NCBI GenBank assembly: GCA_022559845.1
Contig: CM040118.1
Span: 445,406,053 to 445,470,052, forward strand
Reading direction: 5' to 3'
Length of the DNA stretch: 64,000 nt
DNA from: Amorphophallus konjac
Lineage: Eukaryota > Streptophyta > Magnoliopsida > Alismatales > Araceae
Position 1 is the first letter of the stretch. Each line of letters begins with the position of its first letter. The position numbers and the translations under genes were made by a program. Positions 33,187 to 45,629 of the stretch are shown here, one piece after another. The notes under the pieces are model-generated. The model was not told where the DNA came from and ran no database searches. It saw only the letters and a program-made list of their open reading frames with translations.

Positions 33187-34583
33187 ATGAAGAGGGCCTT
33201 GGAGGGGAGTTCCATGGAGGGAGCATCTTTTGATCCCCCGACATCTTAGCTCGAGTCCTCTGAGAGAGGTAAGTTAATCATGAATTCATCCAATTCAATT
33301 CTTTCATTTACTTACATGATTTTCCTTTCTCTCTCTTTCCTTCCTTCTTCTTTCTTCCCACCTCAGCTCTTCCTGGCCCTAGGCGCTATTCCACCTTGAA
33401 GTGGATGGCTCCCATGATTCACGCATTGCCCCTAGGAGTGACATCCATCCTGAGATCTTGGCACCTACAACCTCTCCTAGTACTAGGTCAGAACTACTCA
33501 AAGCTTTCTCTTGATTGGCACAACATTTTAGCCTTAGTAGAAATCTGGCACCCTCAGACCCATACATTCGTATTTCCATCATTTGAGGCCACTATCCTAC
33601 TAGAGGAGGTAGAGACCTACTTTTCTTTACCCAGGTCCTAGGTGGGAGGGGAGGACTCAGTGTGTCACACTGTTGCCCCTGTAGATCCTAGGCTCATCTT
33701 GGGAGGGTTCATACCAGACAACAGGGACGTCCACACTTTCATAGGCCCACGTCAGATTCACCTTCTTCCTCTTAGTTAGTGGGTAGTGGAGCATTGTAGG
33801 AATTGGTGTGAGTGGGATGAAACCATAGCTAAGGCTGCGTACATTTGCCTGTGCGGGGCTATCTTGTTTCCTTCAGTTGACCATGTGCTAGAGATTCCCC
33901 TTCTTAGTACCATCAGCGGCCTATGGCAGGGCCTTTCTATTTCGCAGGCCATCCTAGGTTACTTGTACGAGGGCCTTACTTCAGCAGCTTTATGAGGTCA
34001 CCTGTTTGGTTCCATGATCCTTCTAGAGTGTTGGATGGGTGTCAGGATGAAATTCATCTATAAGGAGGATGTCACTTCAGCTAGCAGGATCATCGGGAGC
34101 CACCCCCTCTTCTTCATAGGTGGCGCATTCGTATTCTCTCCACAGGTAGAGTGCAGGACAGCAGAAAAGAAGACCAGGGACGAGTGGTGACTGCACATCA
34201 ACAGGCTGCCCCTGGATTGGTTCGTGATGCGCCCAGACTTCCTCCGTGCCACCACTGTCAGAGTTCCCAGGAGGCCAGGCTTAGATCTGAGGCTCGTGAG
34301 TGACACCGCACTGGCGATGTACAGCCCGCACCGGTGCTACCTACAGGTTGGACTACCCCAGACTGTTCTACCAGCACTATCCCACCTTCCCGCACTCCAG
34401 GCAAGGAGGATCGGTACGGAGGAGGACGAGCAGGCGGTCAGGAGTGCCCTGATCATGTGGGAGGTGAGCAGGGTGCTTACCCTACCAGTAGAGGTTGCAG
34501 AGATTCCGGCGACACGCCAGGCATATGTTAGAGAGCTGAGAGAGATACGTCCCCGCGGGGATGCCCAGCGGAGGACTGAGTGA
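33187..34583 (+). pseudogene. DUF7745-like gene antisense to element G
   Basis: Exon 1 33187-33268, intron 33269-33366 (GT-AG, pyrimidine-rich), exon 2 from 33367; removing the intron keeps the frame. The protein has LKWMAPMIHALPLG, IWHPQTHTFVFPSFEATILLEEVETYFSLP and a later segment ending with a stop at 34583, the layout of the DUF7745-type antisense proteins of Tat elements (from memory). Broken by TAG at 33247 and several later stops and frameshifts (about 33640, 33776, 33993, 34187). The C-terminal 120 residues (34224-34583) remain open. Function unknown. Confidence 0.65.
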
Positions 34584-36101
34584 TTTTCTTTTGTTCTTTT
34601 CATGATGGTATTGATGTAGAGATTTTATGCTTAGAAAGTTTGATATATGAATGAGATTGATGAATTAATTGGTTGGAGCTTGAATTTTTCTTTGTGTGAT
34701 TGAGTAAGTTGGGATATGACTTCAATTGGATAGAACGGTCGTTAGAGGGCCGTTTACTGACTGAAGTGCTAACCTTGAGCTTCAACCTGCCCCTGCACAC
34801 ATATAAACAAAAGAAAAGATTAAATCTCTTTTAGGCTTAACCCCTTGCCTATAGCAAGTTAGGAATTGACCGTTCTTTGATTTTTGGTCAAGGGGGTAAG
34901 CCTTATTAAATAGGCAAACTCACGAAGATGAAGATGAATGCAATGGATGATATGCATGCAAGTCATGAAACCCCCCCCCCCCTTTTTGTAATTTTAAAAA
35001 TATCCGATTTTTTTAGATTTCGAAATATTTGATTTTTTTGAATTTTGAAATATTTGATTTTTTTGGGTTTTGAAATATCTGATTTTTTTTAGTTTTTAAA
35101 TATCTGATTTTTTTGAATTTTGAAATATTTGATTTTTTGTGAGTTTTGAAATATTTGATTTTTTTATTCTGAAATATTTGATTTTTTTTTTGAGTTTTGA
35201 CATATTTGATTTTTTTGGATTCTAGAATATTTGATTTTTTTTGACATATTTGATTTTTTTGGATTTTGAAATACTTAATTTTTTTTTGATTTTGAAATAT
35301 TTGATTTTTTTTGTTGGATTTTGAAACCAGGTTAAACCTAACGACGGGGAACCTCCCATCTCACTAGGGGTCTCCCAGGTCCAACATGTGCTAAGAAGGG
35401 AGCGCCCGTGGCCGGGGCCAATTTTGCTTAACGGTGTTCTACCGAGGCCATACCCGGGGTGGGATCCATTCCTTGGAAAATAAAACAAGATTTAGCAGAA
35501 AAGCTGGCGGTAGGTATAGAGGTTTTTAGGGCTTGAGTTCTTCTCACGACACCCCCTTTTCAAAGAATTTGGTCTATTGCGTCGGGGCTTTGTGTCCGTC
35601 ATCGAACCTACATCCGCTCTAGGCACGCATACGACCGGACTCATAACGTCCCGCGGGGAAACTGTACTGCCACTCTTGCCATGCCTAGTTTTATTATTTT
35701 GGGGACTTTCAAACTTTTGAGAGCTTCGAGCTTTGGGTGAGCTTTTAGCTTTGATTTTTGCCCCTTTCTTTCTCCATTTCTTTTCTTAGTCTTTTTCTTG
35801 CTCTTTTGTCCTGCGGAATGAGGTCATAACGGATCGCCCATATTTGAGACCTCTTTTATCGGGGAGTCTCGATCAGTTCTCACCCCCTTATTCACCACTT
35901 GCCCCTAGTTCAGCCGAGAGAGAAGAACAAAAACAAGGATTTTCACCCTCCCCGAAAGATGGCCAAGGGAGAAACGGTGTTGCGCAAAAGATGAAAACCG
36001 AACCACGGGGGGTCGTATAGTGTGTGAAATGTTGAACCGGGGATCCCCCTTTGCGATCAGGTGAAGGCACACCCCGCCGCCCGGCTATCGCTGGCTTGAC
36101 T
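34584..36101. other. Non-coding spacer between integrase and antisense genes of G
   Basis: No gene seen. It contains a run of C at 34970-34982, an AT-rich tandem repeat (34990-35335), and a unique-looking GC-richer part with no recognised motif. Confidence 0.6.
34990..35335. repeat. AT-rich tandem repeat, about 25-27 bp unit
   Basis: A word like gaaatatttgatttttt recurs about 13 times with variable T-run length. Confidence 0.85.
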
Positions 36102-37463
36102 CTATGGATAAAAGTATTTTAAATATAGCCCATTCCACGGATTCGGTAATTCCTTACCTTCCACGTTGATTAAACGATACGCATTACCCGGATAGACTTC
36201 CTTAACTACAAACGGCCCTTCCCAGTTAGGTTGTAGCTTAGACTTGGGACCTGCTGATCTGATAAATTTACGTTTCAAAACCATGTTACCCACTTGGAAT
36301 TTTCTTTCAATAACCTTCTTTTGGAAATATCGCCGGACACGTTTTTGATAAACTGAGACGTGATTGGCCGCGTTAAGTCTCTTCTCATCCAAGAGTTCCA
36401 GTTGGACTAGCAACGCCTCTCGACGCTCGTCAAGATTAAGTTCTTTATCTAGCTGCACCCTTAGGGAAGGAATCAGGATCTCGTACGGGAGTACCGCCTC
36501 CATCCCAGTTAGGTTGTAGCTTAGACTTGGGACCTGCTGATCTGATAAATTTGCGTTTCAAAACCATGTTACCCACTTGGAATTTTCTTTCAATAACATT
36601 CTTTTGGAAATATCGCGAGACACGTTTTTGATAAACCGAGACGTGATTGGCCGCGTTAAGTCTCTTCTCATCCAAGAGTTCCAGTTGGACTAGCAACGCC
36701 TCTCGACGCTCGTCAAGATTAAGTTCTTTGTCTAGCTGCACCCTTAGGGAATGAATTAGGATCTCGTACGGGAGTAACGCCTCCATCCCATAGGTGAGAG
36801 CAAAAGGGGTTTACCCCGTGGGAGTGCGGACAGAGGTGCGATAAGCCCATAGAGCTTCTATCAGTTTATCGGTCCAATCAGCGAATTTGTGTGACTCGCA
36901 TGTTTTCTTGATGATTTTAAGAAGGGTTTTGTTCGTGGCCTCAGCCTGGCCATTACCTTGGGGGTAGTATGGTGATGAATGATGTAATGATATATTAAAT
37001 TTCTTACAGAGGTCCCGGAGTTCTTGAGAAACGAATTGAGGCCCGTTGTCGGTGACGATATCACTTGGCACTCCAAACCGCGAGATGATATTCTTCAAGA
37101 TGAAGCGGCATACTGTGGTGGCTTTGATTTCTGCATAAGCTTCAACTTCCGCCAACTTGGTGAAGTACTCCGTAGCCGTTAGAATGAAGGATTTCTATTT
37201 GACTGCGGAATTCGGGTCACCGAGAGGTCCAACGATATCAAAGGCCCACATGGAGAACGGCCAAGGAGCAGAGAGAGGATGGAGAGAAGAAGCAGGAGCA
37301 TGTATCTTGTCAGCATGGAGCTGGCATTGAAGGCACCTATGGACATAGGTGGAACATTCTTCTTCTAGGGTTGGCCAGTAATAGCCCTACCTAAGAATCT
37401 TCTTCGCCAACGCCTGCCCATTTACGTGCCCTCCACACTCGCTGGAGTGAGCTGCTTCTAATA
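36102..37463 (-). pseudogene. Integrase core and C terminus of element G, with 283-bp duplication
   Basis: In sense from 37463: HHCC remainder, core with AFDIVGPLGDP, VTDNGPQFVSQ (second Asp) and NGQAEATNKTLL (catalytic Glu), then the C-terminal domain ending NWEGPFVVKEVYPGNAYRL and a stop at 36102. Bases 36504-36786 and 36221-36503 are a tandem duplication of 283 bp, not a multiple of three, so the second copy leaves frame. TAGs at about 37387 and 37195 and a TAA near 36811 also break it. The N-terminal part is at 40809-41106, beyond the LINE. Confidence 0.9.
36221..36786 (-). repeat. 283-bp tandem duplication in G integrase
   Basis: Two copies, 36221-36503 and 36504-36786, nearly identical (a few substitutions). 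Confidence 0.93.
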
Positions 37464-37476
37464 CTTTCCAAGCTTC
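37464..37476. other. LINE target site duplication, left copy
   Basis: ctttccaagcttc, identical to 40809-40821. Confidence 0.92.
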
Positions 37477-40400
37477 TTTTTTTCAATCCAAAAAGCCCTA
37501 CCTAGTGGCAGATGGGGGGACCATCGGCCACTAGGGGGTGTAATTTATTACTGAATAAGATGAATAAAGATTACATATGTCGAATGCTGGACATACCCAG
37601 CTTATCCATTCGAGCCTCTCCCTTTATAATAGGAGGTAATTCATTGTAGGAAGGAAAAACATTACATTTGGAGGAGCAGGCTAATGAGGCCAATAGATCC
37701 GCAATTTTATTTCCTTCTCTGTAAGTGTGAGCAATGTTGTCAAATTGGGTAGTAGATCTCCAAATGTCTCTTGCATAAGGAAGAATTGACCATGGACATT
37801 GGTAATCCTTGTGAATAACTCGAACAAGAACTTGGGAATCACATTCAATATAGGCAGGATGATTTGAAATAGTATGCAAATAATGAATACCATCAATAAG
37901 AGCTCTTGCCTCTGCTACTAGGCTGTTGGCCTGGCCATAGAAGTGGGAGAATGCTAAGAGAACACTACCATTATGATCTCTGATGACACCACTTCCTCCA
38001 GAGGTACCATCGGATTTGCAGGCCCCATCAGTATTTAATTTTAAGAATGGCCAAGGGGGAGATACCCATTTTATTGCTTTCAGCTGAGCACCAATTGAAC
38101 TTGGGATTGAGATCCCTAAGGAATTAAGAATCCTCCTTTTGCTAATATCATACTCTTTGTAAGATGCACTTGTGCAAGCCTGCTTCACTTTAGCAATAAC
38201 TTGGTGGAGAATACGGCATTTGGATATAGTGCTGCCTTCATATCTCGCAGAGTTCCTAGCTCTCCAAACATCCCAGCAACCAAAGCCAATCACTGCTAGG
38301 ATAAGGAGCCCATGAGCTGAATTCACCTTTATGTGGCTAGTAGCATTTGAAATGAAAGATGTGACAGAATTTCCTTCCAATGGCAGCCCCATGGCTTGGA
38401 AATAAGACCATAAATGAGATGCTAATTCACTGTGAATGAAAATATGGTTTATGCTTTCCCCCTGATGGGCCTAACAGCAGGAACACATAGAACACATTTG
38501 AACACCCAGACGTTGGACATTTGTGTCAACAGGTAGGCTGTTATGTAGAATTTTCCATAGATGAACTGAAATTTTGGTTGGGAGCCATGGAGACCAAAGC
38601 CTTTGCCATTGAGTGAATGACTGATTGAAAGTAGTTTCAAACAGTACTTTGTAAGTGGAAGCCACCGAGCAATGTCATGTGGAGGACAGACTCCATGCTG
38701 GGAGGTCAGCATCAGAGGTGAGGGAGGTTTGAATAATGGCTGTTTTGAGCTTATCGGGCATAAATCTGTCCATTAGTTCAGTTTCCTCTCCTGGGGGGTG
38801 CAACAAAAAATCATTTACTGTAATGTTTGGATGTTGTATACTGTTGGAAGGTACAAAGTCAGATAAACAATTCTTTCCAATCCAATTATCATACCAAAAA
38901 TTTGTTTGCTTCCCATCACCAATGATTATCTTTTGATATTGAAGAACAATCAGTTTTGCCTTTGTCCAACTACGTCTGGCAGGTCCAGCCATGTTATTAA
39001 AATTTACATCTCTCAAGTGTCGCTGTCCAATATACTTAGCTTTGAAGAATGTTGCCCACAAAGAGTTAGAATGCAAAGCTTGCCATATCATCTTAACTCT
39101 TAGAGCAATGTCCATCTGCCTAAGAGACATAATACCAAGGCCTCCCTGAGAAATAGGTCTGCAGATTAGGTCCCAGGATCTCCAATGTCTTTTATTCCCA
39201 TTTGGTGAGGATCCCCAGAAGAAGTTTGCAAAAGACTGCTCCAGCTGGTGATGTGTACCAGAGTGAAGAGGTGCAGTGGATAGGGAATAAATTGGAATTG
39301 AGGTTAGAACATGCTTTATCAAAGTCAATTTGGCACCTTGTGATAGGAGACTGGATTTCCAACCAGCGATCCTTTTTTGAATGGAGAGAATGATACCTGC
39401 AAAGTGCACTTTTTTGCTGCGGCCTAGGACCAGAGGAAATCCAAGATATTTGAGTGGGAAACTGTGCTTGGTGAAACCAGTTAGCCTGGATATCCGCTGG
39501 GCAGTGGGATCATTAGTCTTAGGGTGTAAGAGAAAACCACTCTTACTGGTATTGATAAGTTGGCCTGACCCCCTTTCATAAGAATTGAGCAGCTTCAGTA
39601 GATGTCTGACAGAGGCAAGGCTAGCCTTACTAAATATCAAAGTGTCATCTGCAAATAAAAGATGGGAGACAGTGGGACACCTGCGAGGCCCTTGTTAACT
39701 TTCAATTTGTCTATTTAACTGAGCTTCTTTTAAAGATCTGCTCAAGCTTTCCTCAACAATAATAAATAAGGAAGGTGCAATCGGATCACCCTGCCGAACA
39801 CCCCTAGATGATTTAAAAAATCCAGCAATATCACCATTCAATAAGACTGAAAACCAACAATTCTGAATAAGCCTGCCAATCAGCTGTGTGAAAGACAAAT
39901 CAAAACCAAATCTGTTCAGAACAGCAATCAAGAAATCCCATTCAAGTCTATCATAGGCCTTGGCCATGTCTAATTTGAAAATGATATTCTTCCCTCTGGT
40001 TTTTCTGCCTAGTTCCTATGTCAAATCTTGAGCTAAAGCAATATTTTCAGTAATGTGCCTCCCTTTAACAAATGCAGACTGTTCCTGTGATATTATGTTT
40101 GGTAGAATAGTGGCCAGCCTTTTATTGACAATGGAAGAGATGATCTTATAAAAGAAATTACACAGACTGATCGGCCTGTAATCCGAGATATCCACTACCT
40201 TTGGTTTTTTGGAATTAAAGCTATTAAAGTAGAAGATACAAATCTTGGGAGAGGCTGAGGGTTTGTAAAAACCTCTTGAACAGCACTGACTACCACATCA
40301 GAAATGACTGGCCAAGCTTTATGGAAGAAAGCACCCGTGAATCCATCCGGCCCTGGTGCACTGTCAGCAGATAGTGCAAAAACTGTATCTTTTATTTCCA

Positions 40401-40808
40401 GTTCAGTTGGAACTGCACAGAGCATTAGGTTATCTTGCTGGGTAACTAGATGCGGAATGCAGTTTAAGGAGGATTCCTCAATATGATGCAACTGAGAAGA
40501 AAATGCAGACTGAAAATGGGTAACATCAATGCTCTTCATATCTTCATGATTTGAGGTTAATTGGCCTGCTGAATTTCTGAGCTGAGGGATATGGTGTTTG
40601 TTTCTTTTGGCTTTGGTCGAAGTATGGAAGAATTTAGTATTCCTGTCCCCCTCCTTTAACCATCTAATCCCTGACTTTTGTCTCCAAAAACATTCCTCTT
40701 GTAGAAGCCTTTCAGATTGGAGGGATTTGGCCTTTTCTAAAATGTTTTGATTTTCCAGAGAAGGATGAATATCATAGTTGTGTTCTGCTTTTAGTACTGC
40801 ATCCTCTG
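37477..40808 (-). mobile_element. 5'-truncated L1-type LINE inserted in G integrase
   Basis: Minus-strand non-LTR retrotransposon of 3,332 bp with a 7-nt A tail at 37483-37477 and a perfect 13-bp target duplication on both sides. The endonuclease and 5' part are missing. Insertion is after the integrase codons for DDDEAWK, and integrase coding resumes on the far side. Confidence 0.93.
37571..40808 (-). pseudogene. LINE ORF2 fragment: RT, zinc finger, RNase H
   Basis: Sense order: linker with GIRWLKEGDRNTKFFH, RT motifs (SADSAPGPDGFTGAFF, DMAKAYDRLEWDFL, GVRQGDPIAPSLF, FADDT near 39660-39645), a long C-terminal RT part (PLKYLGFPLVLGRSKK, NFFWGS), a zf-RVT-like region at 38712-38449 and an RNase H domain (LNTDGACKSDGTSGGSGVIRD, AEARALIDG, ECDSQVLVRV) to the stop at 37571. 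Frameshifts or stops near 40195, 39690, 38675 and 38393 make it inactive. An RNase H after the zinc finger is typical of many plant L1-type LINEs. Confidence 0.92.
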
Positions 40809-41106
40809 CTTTCCAAGCTTCATCGTCATCCAAACACCTCATCAGAACTCCATTGAGAGCCCGCCTATACAATTCTCCAGCAACAATCGTGTATCTGGAG
40901 GCGGCTCGTCGAATGGCCTTGCGCTGCTTGGCATTTGCCATCTCGGGAAAGGAACCATCCCTGCAATACTGCTTAATCTCATAATACAACGGCAATTCTT
41001 CTTCTTCTTCTATGATCTCCTCAAGCTCAGTTAATGAAACTTCTTTCACCTCTTCCCTTTCTGCCTTCCTTTCTACAGATTTCCTAAGGTTGTCGAACCA
41101 GGGATC
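40809..41106 (-). pseudogene. N-terminal integrase fragment of element G
   Basis: The open frame from 41049 starts with linker residues (LPLYYEIKQYCRDGSFPEM, YRRALNGVLMRCLDDDEAWK) matching B, then crosses into the LINE at 40808, which makes a false fusion protein. Confidence 0.88.
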
Positions 41107-43667
41107 CTAAAGAGAAGGAGCATCTAACCGCTGGACCACAATGGTCTCAGTGACGCGGCTGAGGGGAAATGAAAGAGAAGAAGCAAGTGATGCAAGTGCA
41201 TCAGCCAGAATGTTCTGAGAACGAGGAGTATGAATATAGATAAGTTTTTGGAATTGCCTAGCCAAGAGTGTGACCAGATCTTGATTGGGCTTGAGCTTGG
41301 GGTCACGGGTGTGATAAGTTGACAGAACTTGACGCAACACCAATTGAGAATCTCCTATGATGTTTAGGTATAGCGCGCCCATGAGGTAGGCGTGCTTCAG
41401 ACCGGCAAGGAGAGCCTCGTACTCGGCTATATCATTCGTGGCAGGAAAGGAGAGTTGATAGGCAATAGGGATGGTCACTCCTTCCGGAGTGAGGAGAACG
41501 GCGCCGATTCAACGGCCCTGGGAATTAAGAGCACCATCGAAATGGAGAGACCAAAAAGGAAGATGAGTGATTACTGCCAAGTGTTCATCAGGAAACTCGT
41601 CCTAGATCGAATCAGTGTGAGGGATAGGAGAATGAGCCAGATGCTTAGCAATGGCGTATCCCTTGATCACTTTCTGGATGATGAAGGTGATATCAAACTG
41701 GGAAAGAAAGCTCTGCCAGCGAGCTAATCAACTAGAAAGGACAGGTTTTTCTAACAGGTAAAGAATTGGGTCCATTCTAGAGATCAGCTTAACCTCATGG
41801 GCAAGAAAATAGTGTTTGAGCTTCTGAGCTACCCACACTAGCGCTGCACAGGTCTTCTCCATGGCAGTATACTTGGATTCAGCGGGATTAAACAACCTCG
41901 AAAGGTAGTATGCTGCCCTTTCCCTTCCTTCATCATCCACCTGAGCCAGGACAGCTCCTAGGGAGTCCTCAATAACGGAAATGTATAGGATCAGGGGTTT
42001 CCCAGGGACGGGTGGTTGCAAAATCGGGGGATTAGAAAGATAGATCTTAAGATCCTCGTAGGCCTTTTGGCATTGTTCATTCCACTCAAATTTAGCTCCT
42101 GCCTTCAACAATTCATAGAATGGACGGCATCTTTGCGAGTGTTGAGATATGAATCTCCTAATGAATTGTAAGCGCCCAATCAAACCTCTGAGCTCGGTGA
42201 TGTTCTTACGCGGCGGCATCTCCATAATGGCCTTCACTTTATTCAGATCGATCTGAATCCCCCGTTTACTAACTATAAACCCAAGCAATTTCCCTGATGC
42301 AACTCCAAACACACATTTCTTTGGATTCATTTTCAATTTATACTCCCTAGCCCTTTGCAACACTTTGGCTAGAATGGCGGGTGTTCTTCTTTGGACCTCG
42401 ACTTTACCAGAATGTCATCCACGTAAGCTTCTAAGTACACATGCATCATGTCGTGGAAGATAGCCATCATTGCCCTCTGATAAGTGGCACCTACATTCTT
42501 CAATCCAAATGGCATAACAACATAGCAGTATGTGCCCCAGGGCATGGTGAAAGAGGTCTTCTCTTGATCCTCAGGAGCAAGACAGATTTGGTTATATCTA
42601 GAATAACCATCCATGAATGAGAGGGCCTCATACCTGGCCGTGTTATCGACTAATACATCAATGTGAGGAAACGGGAAATCATCTTTCAGACATGCCTTAT
42701 TCAAGTCCCTGAAATCAATACAAATCCAAATTTTGCCATCTTTCTTCATCACTGGGACTATATTTGACGCCCATTGCGGATATAAAACAACTCTAATAAA
42801 CCTGGCCTTATGCAATTTATCGACTTCTTCCTTTATCCTTAAGGCCATCTGCGGGTGGAATCTTCTTACTTTTTGCTTAACGGGTGTTGCCCCTAGTTTA
42901 AGAATCAATCGATGTTCAACCAACGTGGGGTCAAGACCCGGCATGTCCTCATAGGACCAGGCAAAAGAATCGATGTACTCCCTCAACACCTTGATTAGCT
43001 CCACTTCGACCTGAGGAGGGAGATTAGCAAAAATAAGTATGGGCCTGGGATCCTCTTCTGTTCCGAGATTAATTTCTTTAGTGGGTTCATCCATTGCCGA
43101 GGACGGTTCATCAAACCTCTTCAAACCTTGCACGTACAAATAGGTAGTGTCATCCACATCGCTTTCCTCGTCATCGGCTGGGTCCTTCCCATCTACAATT
43201 TCATACACTCCCCATCCGTCATTGCTCCACACCCCTCCCAATTCCTCATCATTCTCTAAGACAATTGCGGTCTCTACAAACTCAGGGCATTTAAGAAGGG
43301 CATGGCATCTCTCGGCCAAATCTTGCAGAAACCTATCAGGGATGGATTTAGGATGATGCATCACAGGGTACACCACAGACGTGGATGGGCTAACTAGACC
43401 CGAACTAGACTCTACCCCAGCTAACTCAACTAACCTAGGAGATTCTGCACATTGTACATCTACCCTAGGAGATAAGAAATCTATTGGGAAAGAAGCAGGG
43501 GCCTCGTGCCCCTGGGAAGAGGATGGTCTGAAGACATCGTAATCTTCCATAGAAACCTCCGTTTTAAAATTGGCATTTTTTTTTTGAATTCGGAGGAGAT
43601 CACGCAACAAGAAGGAGAAGACGGGGGAGGAGGGAGTTGCATGGGAAATAGATCGGGGAAGATGCAA
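41107..43667 (-). pseudogene. RT and two RNase H domains of element G
   Basis: 43667-42369: acidic N-terminal part, RT fingers (SYEDMPGLDPTLVEHRL, KKDGKIWICIDFRDLN) and palm with YVDD at 42425-42414. A one-step frame change follows; 42363-41728 carries the rest of RT and the first RNase H (LYISVIEDSLGAVLAQ, MEKTCAALVW). A stop at 41728 precedes the second RNase H (NDIAEYEALLAGL, GDSQLVLRQV, LADALASLAS) ending with TAG at 41107. Arg-to-Trp type changes (VRICIDF in B, IWICIDF here) suggest decay. Confidence 0.92.
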
Positions 43668-45629
43668 TCGAAGAATGGATCAGAGGATCGAAACCACATC
43701 TCATGGAGTTGGGCATTGGGGGGAGGAGAAGTAAACAGAGTTGAAAGATCAATAGGTGGGCAGCGCCTACATGCACACGGCACGAGCAGAATTTCATGTG
43801 GTCTTTCCGTGAAATATGGGTCGACCATAATCGGAGGGGAACGGGAGACAAATTCCAATTGTTGAAATAGAGAGGCAAGACAGGATGGGGATAGAGAAAA
43901 GGTAGTGATAGAGCTCCCCACTTCCCGTGGCCTCCGGCGGACTAGCTGCGTTGGAGAATGCTTCACCAGCTGCATCTCCTTCTTCTTCGGTCGGTCTTCT
44001 TCTTCACTGAACATCTTTTCAAAGTAGACACAAAAATCTTCCATATCACCCACCAGCCCCTTCAGTGGCGGCGGTGGGTTAGCAACATCATAGGCGGCAT
44101 CAATCTTCTTCTCAGGGCAGGGTGGCGGCTTCTTCAAAGTGCCGGGTTGCAGCGGGCCTTTCACGAAGTGTTGACGGTAATCCCACGTCAGTGGCCTGGA
44201 GTCTCCCAGAATGGACAATGCTATCTCGAGGTAGCCAAGGCCTCAGCGGCCCATCTTCCTGCCTTTGGGGATGAGCTTAGTTCACCCCTGTAGTTGTGCG
44301 CCGAGACCCAAGCCCGGCTGATAACCCAACTTTAAGATCATGCGCCACCCTTTCGAATCTCTAATCTTGGACTTAATTTTTACATTGACTGGCGCAGTGA
44401 CGGGCTTGCATGACGCATATGCCCATGAGTAGTTTAAGTCCATCACAGAAAGAACTGGCCTGTTACTCGGCCATAGAGTAGGGAGAATCTTAGCTACTAT
44501 CGCATCAACATTCTGGACAGTGGAAATACTCTTCACCTTGACCACCCGCCCTTGGAATGGAAACTTCAAACACTGGTGGGCAGTCGAGGGCACGGCATTC
44601 AGACTGTTTATCTATGGACGACCCAGAATTGCTTTGAACATTGGGTCTATGTCCAATACGTAAAATTCCACGTCCATGACCAAAGGTCCTAGCTCGGCCT
44701 GAACAGTTACGACCCCATGACAAGCACGCCTGGAGTTATCATACGCTGCTATTGTGGTCGGTGTGGGCTTTAACATTTCTTCTGAGATGTTGCAGGCACG
44801 GAGGGTACTTAATGGACACATATTTATTGATGCTCCCGTGTCCACTAGGGCAAACTCAACGGCCAGTTTATTTAAAGAAATTGTGATACAAAGTGGCATC
44901 TGCCGTGCTTCTGGGGGTGCCATTTCCGTCTCTGAAAATGAAATAGAGGGCCCCCTTGTAATAGTTGCCAACAACGTAGGTAAACTATCCGCAGCTACAT
45001 CTTCATTTACCATAACTTTCTGCAAAAAGGTCTTCAAGGCGTCTTGATGTAGCGGTGACCTCTTAATCAACTCCAAAATTGAGATCTTGGCCGGCATCCG
45101 ATCCAAGTGCTGTAGCAAGTCGTACTTCGTGCCTGGCACGAGGTCTACTTCTTCTGCTTTAGCCGCAGGGGAAGGAACTTGGGGGTTAGGTGCAGACGCA
45201 CCAGAGGAAGGGTAAACTCTATGAAATGGACACCCGCTCCGAAGGGCACAATGTCGTGCCGACACGGCTTGGAACGGGCCCCCGCTTGGCCCAGTGGGGT
45301 ATGTGGAGGGGGTAGAAATGGAAGTGAGGGTGACGGGGGTTAGCCTGATGGGCCCTGGTGGAGGGGCGATGGGTGAAGGGTTAAGTGGAGGGGTGATGAT
45401 GGAAGGCACGGAGGGTGATGGCTGAATGACTGGCGGCATGGTGGGGAATGTGGTGGGCGTGATGACTGGTCGGGAAGGGATAGTGGGTGGAGCGGTAGTG
45501 AAGGTGGTGGGTCGGAGGATGGAGGGAACGGAAGGTGCGGGGCTAGTGTGGTGGAAGGCCAGGAGATGGGCGGGGGTCTCATCATCAAAGGACCATCAAG
45601 TGTTGGGGGATGGGCGGTGGACTGCATTA
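43481..45629 (-). pseudogene. Protease and G-patch region of element G
   Basis: Same frame as the gag core. A Pro/Ser/Thr-rich linker, retropepsin with VDTGAS near 44850 and ILGRP near 44615, then (after a stop at 44612) a G-patch (KGWRMILKLGYQPGLGLGAQ) near 44380-44284, and after another stop an acidic/basic segment 44218-43481. The last part overlaps the RT frame (43667), which is in the -1 phase. An A11 run at about 43586-43576 lies in the overlap. Confidence 0.88.

Noticed and set aside
40195..41049. Single 284-codon protein with integrase-like start and LINE RT end
   Set aside because: The switch falls exactly on the LINE border with its 13-bp target duplication, so it is a junction of two elements, not a fusion gene.
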